Shown here in pieces: positions 1-6,956 of a stretch of DNA of 9,543 nt. The position numbers were made by a program, and so were the translations under genes. Source of the DNA: Candidatus Zixiibacteriota bacterium (GTDB taxonomy: Bacteria > Zixibacteria > MSB-5A5 > WJJR01); assembly GCA_014729565.1 (NCBI GenBank), contig WJJR01000508.1, positions 1 to 9,543 on the forward strand. The letters run 5' to 3'. The notes under the pieces were generated by a model that ran no database searches, was not told where the DNA came from, and was given only the letters and a program-made list of their open reading frames with translations. Positions within the stretch are counted from its first letter, which is position 1, and every line of letters begins with the position of its first letter.

Positions 1-1
1 C

Positions 2-412
2 TATGATTTACCGATGCCGGCGCGGGTGCTCAAGGTGGCCCTGGACTTTGACGAGCAGGTCTCTCGCGGTCATACCCAGACCGAGTCTTTGGCCATTCTG
101 CAGAGTCACGAAGCCTGGTACGACCCGGATATTCTCATCGCCCTCGTGCGGCTCGTCAAATTGGAATCGAGCTACAAAGTGGCCCGCCTCTACATGAAGG
201 ATGTCACAGCGGGGATGATTCTGGCGGAAAGCGTCTTCACAGCCGAGGGCCAATTGCTCATCGCCAAGGGATTCGAGCTGACCGATTCCATGATTCAGCG
301 GCTCCAGCATTATTCGTCGAATGGGCAACTGAAAGAACCCGTTTGTGTGATCATGCCCGCAGCGGTCGAAGCGAAAGCACCCGCACAAACGGCGCAGTCG
401 GCCGTCACCTGA
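2..412 (+). CDS. HD-domain response regulator/phosphohydrolase-like protein, C-terminal part (5' truncated)
   Basis: The reading frame is open from the window edge to a TGA at 410-412, so only the last 136 residues are present and the true start lies upstream. The first ~50 residues (ARVLKVALDFDEQVSRG, then ESLAILQSHEAWYDPDILIAL) look like the last helices of an HD or HD-GYP domain, where a conserved 'K..D.FD' helix is followed by a 'YDP.ll..l' helix. This wording is common in response regulators that pair a receiver domain with an HD domain. The metal-binding HD residues would lie upstream and cannot be checked. The last ~70 residues (VARLYMKDVTAGMILAESVFTAEGQLLIAKG) form a small extra module of a kind often seen at the C terminus of such proteins. 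Substrate unknown; cyclic-nucleotide signalling is only an inference. A hairpin follows directly, so it is probably not cotranscribed with the next gene. Confidence 0.7.
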   Translation, partial: YDLPMPARVLKVALDFDEQVSRGHTQTESLAILQSHEAWYDPDILIALVRLVKLESSYKVARLYMKDVTAGMILAESVFTAEGQLLIAKGFELTDSMIQRLQHYSSNGQLKEPVCVIMPAAVEAKAPAQTAQSAVT

Positions 413-417
413 TCACC

Positions 418-469
418 GAGGTCGGCCGCAGCGGCGCCCGAAGCGTGGCTGGCCGACCTCCATTGTTCT
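418..469 (+). terminator. Probable transcription terminator after the HD-domain gene
   Basis: A perfect 10-bp inverted repeat (GAGGTCGGCC at 418-427, GGCCGACCTC at 451-460) flanks a 23-nt loop and starts 5 nt after the stop codon. The tail after the stem (CATTGTTCTA) is only moderately T-rich, so termination may be weak or partly factor-dependent. The position between two unrelated transcription units supports a terminator role. Confidence 0.65.
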
Positions 470-502
470 ACCCCCCAAACCACCCCCAACCCAAGAATCC
501 CC

Positions 503-530
503 TTGACTTTAAGTCGGTGAGCCGTACGTT
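503..530 (+). promoter_or_regulatory. Candidate sigma70-type promoter for the yceD-rpmF-fab cluster
   Basis: TTGACT (503-508) matches five of six -35 consensus bases. It is followed after 16 bp by TACGTT (525-530), a poor -10 box with three of six matches. Transcription would start about 536-540, at or next to the ATG of yceD, which has no Shine-Dalgarno sequence. The -35 box overlaps a small palindrome (GACTT-T-AAGTC, 505-515) that could be a regulator site or chance. The placement, after a terminator and before the first gene of the cluster, is the best support. Confidence 0.4.
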
Positions 531-539
531 GTCACGGCC

Positions 540-1070
540 ATGAAACTTGCGTTATCAACATGGCCGGAAGGCACGAAGACTAGGGAATTTGAAGAATCTG
601 ACGAATCACTCGGCTTAGACAAGGACCTGTACCGGTTCTCAGAGCCGATCAAGGTGAATCTGACCGTCCATAAAGCGAGCAATGAAGTGATCATCGAAGG
701 CCGTGTAGGCACAACGGCTTACGCCGACTGTGTGCGATGTCTGGAAGATGTCGCCATGACTGTCGACGAGACGTTTCGGCGCGTCGCCTCAATCGTTCCG
801 GACGCTCAAGTCAGTGAGGATTCAGGAGATCCGGACTTCACCTTCCTGCCCGAAAGCCAGCCCGAGTGGGATTTAACCGAACCATTGCGTGAAATTGTCA
901 TGCTGGCACTGCCCGATAACCCACTCTGTCGGGAGGATTGTCAGGGGTTATGTCCTATCTGCGGGGCGAACCGAAACCAAGAATCCTGCAATTGTAACGG
1001 CGCCGCGGGCCGTACTCCCTTGGCGCAACTGGGTGAACTGCTGGACCAACATCGCAAGAATGGCTCGTGA
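540..1070 (+). CDS. yceD: YceD / DUF177 family protein
   Basis: This 176-residue protein belongs to the DUF177 (YceD) family. The family is almost always encoded just before rpmF and is linked to 23S rRNA accumulation or large-subunit assembly; its biochemical role is not settled. Family hallmarks are the N-terminal 'L...PEGT...EFEES' region, the central C64-V-R-C67-LED motif, and the C-terminal block LALPDNPLC (to C130), C134, LCPICGAN (C138, C141) and C150/C152. The eight cysteines suggest metal binding, as in many homologues. The N terminus matches the family from its first residues, which supports ATG 540, although no Shine-Dalgarno sequence precedes it and translation may be leaderless. 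The rpmF gene follows after 86 bp. Confidence 0.93.
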   Translation: MKLALSTWPEGTKTREFEESDESLGLDKDLYRFSEPIKVNLTVHKASNEVIIEGRVGTTAYADCVRCLEDVAMTVDETFRRVASIVPDAQVSEDSGDPDFTFLPESQPEWDLTEPLREIVMLALPDNPLCREDCQGLCPICGANRNQESCNCNGAAGRTPLAQLGELLDQHRKNGS

Positions 1071-1119
1071 GCCCGGCGAGAATACGTTGGTTCTGTGGTC
1101 GCATCCAGTGTTTCTTTTG

Positions 1120-1125
1120 TATGAT
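1120..1125 (+). promoter_or_regulatory. Possible internal -10 box upstream of rpmF
   Basis: TATGAT (1120-1125) matches five of six -10 consensus bases and lies in an AT-rich stretch 31 bp before the rpmF start. No credible -35 hexamer sits at the usual distance. An extra promoter for a ribosomal protein inside this cluster would make sense, but this is weak evidence. Confidence 0.25.
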
Positions 1126-1156
1126 GTATTGATCTATTGGAGAAGGATGGAATTCA

Positions 1157-1339
1157 ATGCCACTGCCAAAGAGACGACATTCTCGCGAGCGCGGACGTAA
1201 GCGGCGCACACATTGGACGCTGTCGGTGCCCAATTTGGTGGCGTGTTCGCACTGCCACAGCCTCAAAATGCCGCATCGTGTGTGTCCGAGTTGTGGATAC
1301 TATCGCGATCGGGAGGTCGTGACACCGAATATCGCGTAA
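1157..1339 (+). CDS. rpmF: 50S ribosomal protein L32
   Basis: A 60-residue basic protein of the large ribosomal subunit. The N terminus MPLPKRRHSRERGRKRRTHW is the classic L32 arginine/lysine-rich extension. It is followed by PNLVAC30-SHC33 and HRVC43-PSC46-GYYRDREV, the zinc-ribbon form with four cysteines rather than the cysteine-free paralogue. Length fits the family (about 55-62 residues). The start at ATG 1157 is set by the Shine-Dalgarno stretch GGAGAAGG (1139-1146), 10 nt upstream. Its place between yceD and plsX is the conserved arrangement that ties ribosome production to membrane lipid synthesis. Confidence 0.98.
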   Translation: MPLPKRRHSRERGRKRRTHWTLSVPNLVACSHCHSLKMPHRVCPSCGYYRDREVVTPNIA

Positions 1340-1393
1340 TTTCCGCTCCCGCGACCTCAGAAGATCATACGGTCAGTACAGGTTCGCAGGTCG

Positions 1394-1413
1394 GTGTCTC
1401 AGGGAACAGACAC
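1394..1413 (+). promoter_or_regulatory. plsX ribosome-binding site in the loop of a small hairpin
   Basis: GTGTCT (1394-1399) and AGACAC (1408-1413) can form a 6-bp stem with an 8-nt loop that contains AGGGAA (1401-1406), the likely Shine-Dalgarno sequence of plsX, 10 nt before ATG 1417. The RBS would be displayed in the loop rather than hidden. This element decides the plsX start; any regulatory effect is inferred. Confidence 0.35.
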
Positions 1414-1416
1414 GGC

Positions 1417-2451
1417 ATGCCGCAAACTCGCAAACGAGTAATCCTCGACGCCATGGGGGGCGATCTCGGGCCGGCCGCTTGTGTGGAAGGGGCCGTCCAG
1501 GCGATCACCGAGGCCAGCTACGATCTGGATGTGACGTTGGTCGGGGATGAACGCCTGCTGCGTAAGGAAATCCGCCAGTTCGACCTCAACGGCAGTCACA
1601 TCGATTTGGTGCATGCATCGGACGTCATCAGTATGCATGACCCCGCGACCGATGGGATTCGCAAGAAGAACAGTTCTATCGGTGTGGCGATGCGGCTCAT
1701 GCGAGAGAATCATGGCGATGCTGTCGTGTCCACCGGCAATACCGGCGCCGTGATGGCCGCCGGATTGGCCCACCTCGGACGTCTTAAGGGCGTTTCCCGG
1801 CCGGCCATTGCCTGCCTGTTTCCGCATGACGGTGGCGGGAAAACGCTGTTGGTCGATGCCGGTGCGAATCCCGTGTGCAAGCCGCAGAACTTGATGGAAT
1901 TTGCCGTCATGGGCTCCGTCTACGCCAGCCAGGTGATTGGCGTCAATACGCCCCGGGTGGGACTATTGTCCATCGGTGAAGAGGCAACCAAAGGTACTGA
2001 TCTCATTTTCGAGTCTCACCGTATTCTAACGAACTCCGAATTGAACTTCGTCGGCAACGTCGAAGGGCGGGATATTCTGAGTGGCCGCGCCGATGTGGTG
2101 GTGTGCGACGGGTACGTCGGCAATGTCCTGCTCAAGTTCGCTGAATCGCTCCAATCGTTTCTCACCAATGCCGTGCGGCGGCAGATTTCCAGTAACTACT
2201 TTTCGAAGGCCGGCGCGATGCTAATGGGCCCCTTTCTCCGCCGCATGAAAAAGACTTTCGACTACGCCGAGTATGGGGGCGCTCCCTTGCTGGGGCTCAA
2301 CGGGATGTGCATGATCTGCCACGGTTCATCACCGCCAAAAGCAATTAAGAATGCGATTTGGGCGGTGGAAAAAGGGTTTGACCAGGGCGTGAATCTGCTT
2401 ATCTCCGAAGCACTGGAACGCGCCAAAACGGCGCGCGTCGTAAAGGAGTGA
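1417..2451 (+). CDS. plsX: Phosphate acyltransferase PlsX
   Basis: PlsX converts acyl-ACP plus phosphate to acyl-phosphate, the acyl donor for PlsY in phosphatidic acid synthesis; it is a peripheral membrane enzyme. The 344-residue product has the normal family length. Visible motifs are ILDAMGGDLGP (9-19), VVSTGNTGAVMA (103-114), LLVDAGANP (144-152), LLSIGEEATKG (183-193), NVEGRDI (214-220), DGYVGNVLLK (231-240), YGGAPLLGLNG (286-296) and CHGSS (301-305). The frame is open back to an ATG at 1213, but that extension overlaps rpmF and has no family similarity. ATG 1417 puts the DAMGGD motif at the expected position and has AGGGAA upstream. The stop lies 4 nt before fabH, whose ribosome-binding site is inside the plsX coding end, so translational coupling is likely. 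Confidence 0.97.
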   Translation: MPQTRKRVILDAMGGDLGPAACVEGAVQAITEASYDLDVTLVGDERLLRKEIRQFDLNGSHIDLVHASDVISMHDPATDGIRKKNSSIGVAMRLMRENHGDAVVSTGNTGAVMAAGLAHLGRLKGVSRPAIACLFPHDGGGKTLLVDAGANPVCKPQNLMEFAVMGSVYASQVIGVNTPRVGLLSIGEEATKGTDLIFESHRILTNSELNFVGNVEGRDILSGRADVVVCDGYVGNVLLKFAESLQSFLTNAVRRQISSNYFSKAGAMLMGPFLRRMKKTFDYAEYGGAPLLGLNGMCMICHGSSPPKAIKNAIWAVEKGFDQGVNLLISEALERAKTARVVKE

Positions 2452-2455
2452 CGAC

Positions 2456-3451
2456 ATGAACAGTGCCATCATCAAGGGCACCGGACATTACACACCGGAA
2501 CACATTCTCACCAATGCCGATTTGGAGAAGATTGTCGACACGTCAGATGAGTGGATCCAAACGCGAACCGGCATCCAGGAACGACGCGTTCTGAACGGTC
2601 ACAATGATATCGGTCTGTCCGGCATGGCGACCAACGCCGCTCGCGATGCGATTGACGACGCGGGCCTGGAACCCAAGGACATCGAAGCGGTCATCATGGC
2701 CACCGTCACACCGGACTATCGTCTGCCGGCCACGGCCACCCTTGTGCAGCACAATCTGGGTATCGGCCGCGTGGCGCTAATGGATATCGTGGCGGCGTGC
2801 ACCGGCTTCCTGTATGGATTGTCTGTCTCCCGTGCGTTTATAACATGCGGAATGTACAAGAACGTGCTGGTCATCGGAGGTGAACATCTCACGTCGATCA
2901 CGAATTACGAAGATCGCACGACGTGCGTGTTGTTTGGCGATGGCGCCGGAGCGGCTGTTGTGTCGCGTGGTGAGCCCTCTGATAATGGTCGCGGCATTCT
3001 GGCCACATACCTCGCCGGTGATGGGCAATACAAAGATCTGTTGCACATTCCCCTGGGCGGATCGAAGAACCCGTTTACGAATGATAACGCGCATTTACCC
3101 GGACGTCATGTGCACATGGACGGGCGCGAAATCTTCAAGCTGGCAGTCAAAGAAATGGCCGATGCCGCCGAACACGTCCTGGAGCAAGCGGGCTGCAAAC
3201 CCAGCGACATCGACATGGTGATCCCGCACCAGGCCAATCACCGGATCATCGAGGCGCTCCGCAGACGACTCAACGTCCCCGAAGACCGGGTGTATTCCAA
3301 TATTCAATCTTACGGTAATACCTCCTCGGCATCGGTACCCATTGCACTCGATGAGGCGCGCCGGACCGGTGTTGTCAAAGAAGGGTCCCTGGTCTTGTCG
3401 ACCGCGTTCGGTGGCGGACTGGTCTGGGGATCGGCTCTCTACCGGTTGTAG
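2456..3451 (+). CDS. fabH: 3-oxoacyl-ACP synthase III (KAS III)
   Basis: FabH starts fatty-acid synthesis by condensing acetyl-CoA (or a branched acyl-CoA) with malonyl-ACP to give acetoacetyl-ACP. The 331-residue protein shows the N-terminal thiolase-fold signature TSDEWIQTRTGIQERR (29-44). The active-site cysteine C115 lies in DIVAACTGFLYGL, H258 in VIPHQANHRI and N288 in SYGNTSSAS, completing the Cys-His-Asn triad. The C terminus ends LSTAFGGGLVWGSALYRL, as in typical FabH. The start ATG 2456 is fixed by AAGGAG (2443-2448), 7 nt upstream. It lies 4 nt after plsX and 58 nt before fabD. Primer specificity (straight or branched) cannot be read from sequence. Confidence 0.97.
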   Translation: MNSAIIKGTGHYTPEHILTNADLEKIVDTSDEWIQTRTGIQERRVLNGHNDIGLSGMATNAARDAIDDAGLEPKDIEAVIMATVTPDYRLPATATLVQHNLGIGRVALMDIVAACTGFLYGLSVSRAFITCGMYKNVLVIGGEHLTSITNYEDRTTCVLFGDGAGAAVVSRGEPSDNGRGILATYLAGDGQYKDLLHIPLGGSKNPFTNDNAHLPGRHVHMDGREIFKLAVKEMADAAEHVLEQAGCKPSDIDMVIPHQANHRIIEALRRRLNVPEDRVYSNIQSYGNTSSASVPIALDEARRTGVVKEGSLVLSTAFGGGLVWGSALYRL

Positions 3452-3509
3452 CCGCAGAATTGATCACCACCACTGACCTCGCTCACTTTCGTTTTGATTG
3501 GACGGTTTC

Positions 3510-4454
3510 ATGAGCCAGACAGCCTTACTGTTCCCAGGACAAGCGTCGCAATATGTCGCTATGGGCAAGGATCTGTACGACGCGTTCCCACGCGCCAAAG
3601 AGTTGTATGATCGCGCGAATCAGGTTTTGGGGACGGATATTGCGCGCCTGTCATTCGAGGGCCCGGCCGAGGAGCTGGTTCAGACCGTCAATACGCAACC
3701 GGCCATCTTCGTTCATTCGTGTATCGCCTGGGATTTGGCGCGTGAGCGAGGCTTAGACGCGTCGCTCGCCGCCGGACATTCGCTCGGTGAGTACTCGGCC
3801 TTATACGCCGCAGGGGTTTTGAGTTTTGATGATGGTCTGACCGCCGTGAAGAACCGCGCCCAGTTCATGCAGGATGCCTGCGAGCGCAATCCGAGTACGA
3901 TGGCTGCGGTCCTCGGGCTGGGATTCGATCAAGTGGTCGACGTCTGCAAGCGCGCCTCGGCCAAAGGTGTGGTCGTGGCCGCCAATTACAATGCGGCCAA
4001 CCAGGTGGCGATCTCCGGTGACCATGCCGGCATCGAGGAAGCAACCAATCTGGCGAAAGAGGCGGGGGCCAAGCGTGTCGTGCCACTGGCGGTCGGTGGC
4101 GCGTTTCACTCGCCGCTGATGGAGCCGTCGCCCGAGCGGCTCAAGGATGTGCTGGATAACCTCACGTTTAACAAAGGCCAGATTCCGGTGGTTCTCAACG
4201 TCACCGCCAAACCAACGACCGACGCTAACGAAATCAAACAGCGTCTGATCGACCAGTTGACCGCGCCGGTTCTGTGGTACCCAACCATGCAATTCATGGC
4301 CGACGCCGGTATCGAACGCGCCGTCGAGTTGGGACCGAAGAAGGTCCTCCTGGGGCTGACGAAGAATGTACTGAAGGATGTCGAGTTGCTGTCCGTTGAT
4401 ACTGTAGCAGATGTGGAAGCGCTTGAGAGCGTGGTTGCTGGAACATCTTCTTGA
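3510..4454 (+). CDS. fabD: Malonyl-CoA:ACP transacylase
   Basis: FabD loads the malonyl group from malonyl-CoA onto ACP, supplying extender units to FabH and FabF. The 314-residue product is of normal length. It shows LLFPGQASQYVAMGKDLY (oxyanion Q11), the nucleophile elbow GHSLGEYSAL with S91, R116 in KNRAQFMQ, the catalytic H200 in GAFHSPLM, and Q249 in the IDQLTAPVLW motif. The frame also has a TTG at 3498, but ATG 3510 puts the N terminus where the family begins. Only a weak GGACGG (3500-3505) precedes it. The 58-nt gap after fabH shows no clear promoter or hairpin. Confidence 0.97.
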   Translation: MSQTALLFPGQASQYVAMGKDLYDAFPRAKELYDRANQVLGTDIARLSFEGPAEELVQTVNTQPAIFVHSCIAWDLARERGLDASLAAGHSLGEYSALYAAGVLSFDDGLTAVKNRAQFMQDACERNPSTMAAVLGLGFDQVVDVCKRASAKGVVVAANYNAANQVAISGDHAGIEEATNLAKEAGAKRVVPLAVGGAFHSPLMEPSPERLKDVLDNLTFNKGQIPVVLNVTAKPTTDANEIKQRLIDQLTAPVLWYPTMQFMADAGIERAVELGPKKVLLGLTKNVLKDVELLSVDTVADVEALESVVAGTSS

Positions 4455-4479
4455 ACGAATGCTTTAGGAGTTGTCGCTG

Positions 4480-5235
4480 ATGTCATCTGAGACGCCCGAG
4501 AAGAAGAGAATTGCCATTGTGACCGGCGGGGCCAAAGGAATCGGTGCTGCAATCACACGCCGGCTGGTCGCCGATGGATGTCGAGTTGCAATCGTCGGAC
4601 GTGACGAAGCGGCGCTCACGGCGATGTGCGATCAGATCAATTCCGAAGGCGGAGAGGCCATCGGTGTAACGGCCGATCTGGCTGATCCCGATGTCGCCGA
4701 GACGATCTGTTCGACCGTCGAGGACGGTTGGGGGCCGGCGGAGATCCTCGTCAACAACGCTGGTGCTGCACGGGACAATCTTCTAATTCGAATGAAGACA
4801 GAGGATTTCAGTGACATCTTAAACGTTAACTTGACGTCCGCGTTCACGCTGGCAAAGCGCTGTACGCGGCCCATGATGAAGGCACGCTGGGGTCGCATAA
4901 TCAATATCTCGTCGATTGTGGCGGTGATGGGCAATGCCGGCCAGGCCAACTATATCGCGTCGAAGGCGGGCTTGATTGGTCTGACAAGAGCACTGGCTAC
5001 CGAATTGGCCTCGCGGAATATTACCGTCAATGCCATCGCGCCGGGGTTTATCGAGACCGAAATGACGGCCTCATTGCCGGAGGATGTCCAGGCCAAGTAC
5101 AAAGATCGCATTCCATTGGGCCGGTTTGGGACTTCGGAGGACGTCGCCGATTTGGTGGCCTTCCTCGCATCGGACAGGGCCGGTTATATCACCGGACAGA
5201 CGCTCAGAATCGACGGTGGGATGGTGATGGCGTAG
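4480..5235 (+). CDS. fabG: 3-oxoacyl-ACP reductase
   Basis: FabG is an NADPH-dependent short-chain dehydrogenase that reduces 3-ketoacyl-ACP to 3-hydroxyacyl-ACP in each elongation round. The 251-residue protein has the Rossmann motif VTGGAKGIG (14-22), NNAG (92-95), the catalytic tetrad N117 (NVNLTSAF), S145 (INISSIVAVMG), Y158 and K162 (NYIASKAG), and the C-terminal APGFIETEMT and GYITGQTLRIDGG segments. The GNAGQANY wording before the active-site tyrosine is typical of true FabG rather than general SDRs. The start is ATG 4480, because TAGGAG (4465-4470) is 9 nt away; an in-frame TTG at 4471 directly abuts that site and cannot be used. It follows fabD by 25 nt. Confidence 0.96.
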   Translation: MSSETPEKKRIAIVTGGAKGIGAAITRRLVADGCRVAIVGRDEAALTAMCDQINSEGGEAIGVTADLADPDVAETICSTVEDGWGPAEILVNNAGAARDNLLIRMKTEDFSDILNVNLTSAFTLAKRCTRPMMKARWGRIINISSIVAVMGNAGQANYIASKAGLIGLTRALATELASRNITVNAIAPGFIETEMTASLPEDVQAKYKDRIPLGRFGTSEDVADLVAFLASDRAGYITGQTLRIDGGMVMA

Positions 5236-5237
5236 AG

Positions 5238-5307
5238 CAATCAGCGTTGTGGCAGCGGTAGTTACGCGAGATCCGCATTGATTTTCATTGCCACGGCTCG
5301 CTGATTG
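5238..5307 (+). promoter_or_regulatory. Nested hairpin in the fabG-acpP intergenic region
   Basis: CAATCAGCG (5238-5246) pairs perfectly with CGCTGATTG (5299-5307). Inside it GTGGCA (5249-5254) pairs with TGCCAC (5289-5294), and inside that GCGG (5255-5258) can pair with CCGC (5273-5276). No T-run follows, so this is not a standard intrinsic terminator. It starts 3 nt after the fabG stop. It could be an mRNA-stabilising or processing element, or a partial attenuator, between fabG and the highly expressed acpP. Confidence 0.5.
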
Positions 5308-5330
5308 TGATTTACTCGCCTCAATGAGAG

Positions 5331-5336
5331 TAGAAT
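5331..5336 (+). promoter_or_regulatory. Candidate -10 box of an acpP promoter
   Basis: TAGAAT (5331-5336) matches five of six -10 bases. The only -35-like hexamer is TTGTGA (5305-5310), at 20 bp spacing, which is longer than ideal. A start near 5343 would give a ~30-nt leader with the strong RBS GGAGGA (5361-5366). A separate acpP promoter fits the high demand for ACP, but is inferred. Confidence 0.35.
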
Positions 5337-5373
5337 CGTGTAGTTAAACTTCACCTATTTGGAGGATTGGTCA

Positions 5374-5622
5374 ATGGCATCGGTCGCAGAGAGAGTAAAG
5401 AAGATCATTGTCGACCAGTTGGGGGTCAACGAAGAGCAAGTCACAGATGATGCGGCCTTTATCGATGATCTCGGCGCTGATTCACTGGATACCGTCGAAT
5501 TGGTGATGGCCCTCGAAGAAGAATTCGGAATGGAGATTCCGGACGAAGAAGCGGAAAAGATCTCGACAGTGAAAGCCGCCATCGAGTACATCGAGAAGAA
5601 TAAGGTCGGCCAGGAAAGCTAG
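5374..5622 (+). CDS. acpP: Acyl carrier protein
   Basis: AcpP is the small acidic carrier of all acyl intermediates, loaded with 4'-phosphopantetheine by holo-ACP synthase. The 82-residue product has the four-helix ACP pattern: VAERVKKIIVDQLGV, then the attachment motif DDLGADSLDTVELVMALEEEF with S37 as the modified serine, then PDEEAEKISTVKAAIEYI. The very acidic helix II is the usual partner-binding surface. ATG 5374 is preceded at 7 nt by GGAGGA (5361-5366), one of the strongest ribosome-binding sites in the window; the in-frame TTG at 5359 overlaps it and is not the start. A 138-nt gap with hairpin and -10 box separates it from fabG, while fabF follows after 44 nt. Confidence 0.98.
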   Translation: MASVAERVKKIIVDQLGVNEEQVTDDAAFIDDLGADSLDTVELVMALEEEFGMEIPDEEAEKISTVKAAIEYIEKNKVGQES

Positions 5623-5666
5623 CCGGACAGTTCCCGTGTTTGCGGGAGTCCTGTCCAAGGGGGCTC

Positions 5667-6947
5667 ATGGTGAATTTGTACCGCCGAAATGGGCGTCCCA
5701 GACATCGCGTTGTTGTGACCGGGATGGGTGTCCTGACGCCCATTGGAAACTCGCTCGATGCGTACTGGGAGGCGTTACTGTCTGGTCGCTCGGGCGGCGC
5801 GGGAATCACACGCTTTGATGCGTCGAACTTCTCCACCCGCATCGCCTGCGAGGTGAAGGATTTCGATCCGACGAGTGTCGCGGAGAAGAAGGAGGCGCGT
5901 CGTCTGGACCGCGCACAGCTCTACGCGCTCGGCGCAGCCAACCAGGCGATCAAGCATGCCGAAACCAATTTCGAGAAGCTCGACCGTGACCGCTGCGGCG
6001 TCGTCATCGGTTCGGGGATCGGTGGCATCGACACTTTCGAAAAGCAGCATCAGAATCTGCTGAACCAGGGACCGGGACGCGTGTCGCCGTTTTTCATCCC
6101 GATGATGATTGTCGACATGTGCGCGGGTATGGTGTCGTTGCGTTACGGGCTCAAGGGCCCGAACTACGCCACTGTGTCCGCCTGTGCATCGGCCGCCCAT
6201 GCGATTGCCAACTCAGCGCACATTATCGAACGGGGCGATGCCGATCTGATGATTACCGGAGGATCCGAAGCGACCATTACGCCGGCGTCGCTGGCCGGAT
6301 TCTGTTCCGCACGTGCGATTTCCCAGCGGAATGATGATCCCGAGCACGCGTCGCGGCCGTTCGATGTCGGGCGCGATGGATTTGTGATGGGTGAAGGAGC
6401 GGGTATCGTTATTCTGGAATCGCTCGAGCATGCGCAGAAACGCGGAGCCAGAATCTACGGTGAGATTCTGGGCTCCGGAATGTCGGCTGATGCGTACCAC
6501 ATTACCGCCCCGGCGCCGCAGGGCGAGGGAGCTGCGCGCGCCATGAAAGCGGCGCTTCTCGATGCCGAAGTGGATCCCACTCAGGTCGACTATATCAATA
6601 CTCATGGCACCTCGACGGGATTGGGTGATATCGCCGAGACCGATGCCATTAAGACTGTTTTTGGTGATCATGCCCGGACGGTTATCGCCAATTCGACCAA
6701 GTCGATGATCGGCCATCTTCTCGGTGCTGCCGCGGCCGTGGAGATTATTGCGACAATCCAGTCGATGCAGACGGGTAAGATTCACCCGACGATCAACCTC
6801 GACGATCAGGATCCGAAGTGTGATCTGAATTACGCGGCCAATGAGATTGTCGAGCGTCCGATTCAAACCGCGATTTCAAACTCGTTCGGCTTCGGCGGCC
6901 ACAACTCAACACTTGTGGCTGCGCGTTTCGAGGAGAACGGGTCGTAA
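5667..6947 (+). CDS. fabF: 3-oxoacyl-ACP synthase II (KAS II)
   Basis: FabF elongates acyl-ACP by decarboxylative condensation with malonyl-ACP. The 426-residue protein shows VVVTGMGVLTPIG (15-27), the nucleophile C173 in TVSACASAAHAI, H313 in NTHGTST, K345 in NSTKSMIGH, H350 in GHLLGAAAA, and the closing NSFGFGGHN loop (405-413). The Cys-His-His triad is therefore complete. The N terminus carries about 12 extra basic residues before the core. ATG 5667 is only 3-5 nt from AAGGGGG (5657-5663), so the adjacent GTG at 5670 is an alternative start. Wording differs from common FabF in two places: STGLGD instead of the usual STPLND, and GAAAAVE instead of GAAGGVE. Its place directly after acpP is the standard acpP-fabF pair and argues for primary fatty-acid synthesis rather than a specialised ketosynthase. 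Confidence 0.95.
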   Translation: MVNLYRRNGRPRHRVVVTGMGVLTPIGNSLDAYWEALLSGRSGGAGITRFDASNFSTRIACEVKDFDPTSVAEKKEARRLDRAQLYALGAANQAIKHAETNFEKLDRDRCGVVIGSGIGGIDTFEKQHQNLLNQGPGRVSPFFIPMMIVDMCAGMVSLRYGLKGPNYATVSACASAAHAIANSAHIIERGDADLMITGGSEATITPASLAGFCSARAISQRNDDPEHASRPFDVGRDGFVMGEGAGIVILESLEHAQKRGARIYGEILGSGMSADAYHITAPAPQGEGAARAMKAALLDAEVDPTQVDYINTHGTSTGLGDIAETDAIKTVFGDHARTVIANSTKSMIGHLLGAAAAVEIIATIQSMQTGKIHPTINLDDQDPKCDLNYAANEIVERPIQTAISNSFGFGGHNSTLVAARFEENGS

Positions 6948-6956
6948 GACCAATAC

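Noticed and set aside
1213..1416. Long N-terminal extension of plsX to an ATG at 1213
   Set aside because: It overlaps rpmF in another frame, is not PlsX-like, and a proper start with an RBS exists at 1417.
1399..1827. Minus-strand open frame inside plsX
   Set aside because: Shadow of plsX with no RBS or recognisable domain.
3452..3509. Possible promoter before fabD
   Set aside because: TTGATC-like hexamers are present but no -10 box at a suitable distance; readthrough from fabH is simpler.
6213..6866. Long minus-strand open frame inside fabF
   Set aside because: It is antisense to a clearly conserved gene and has no family-like motifs; it reflects codon bias of the real gene.
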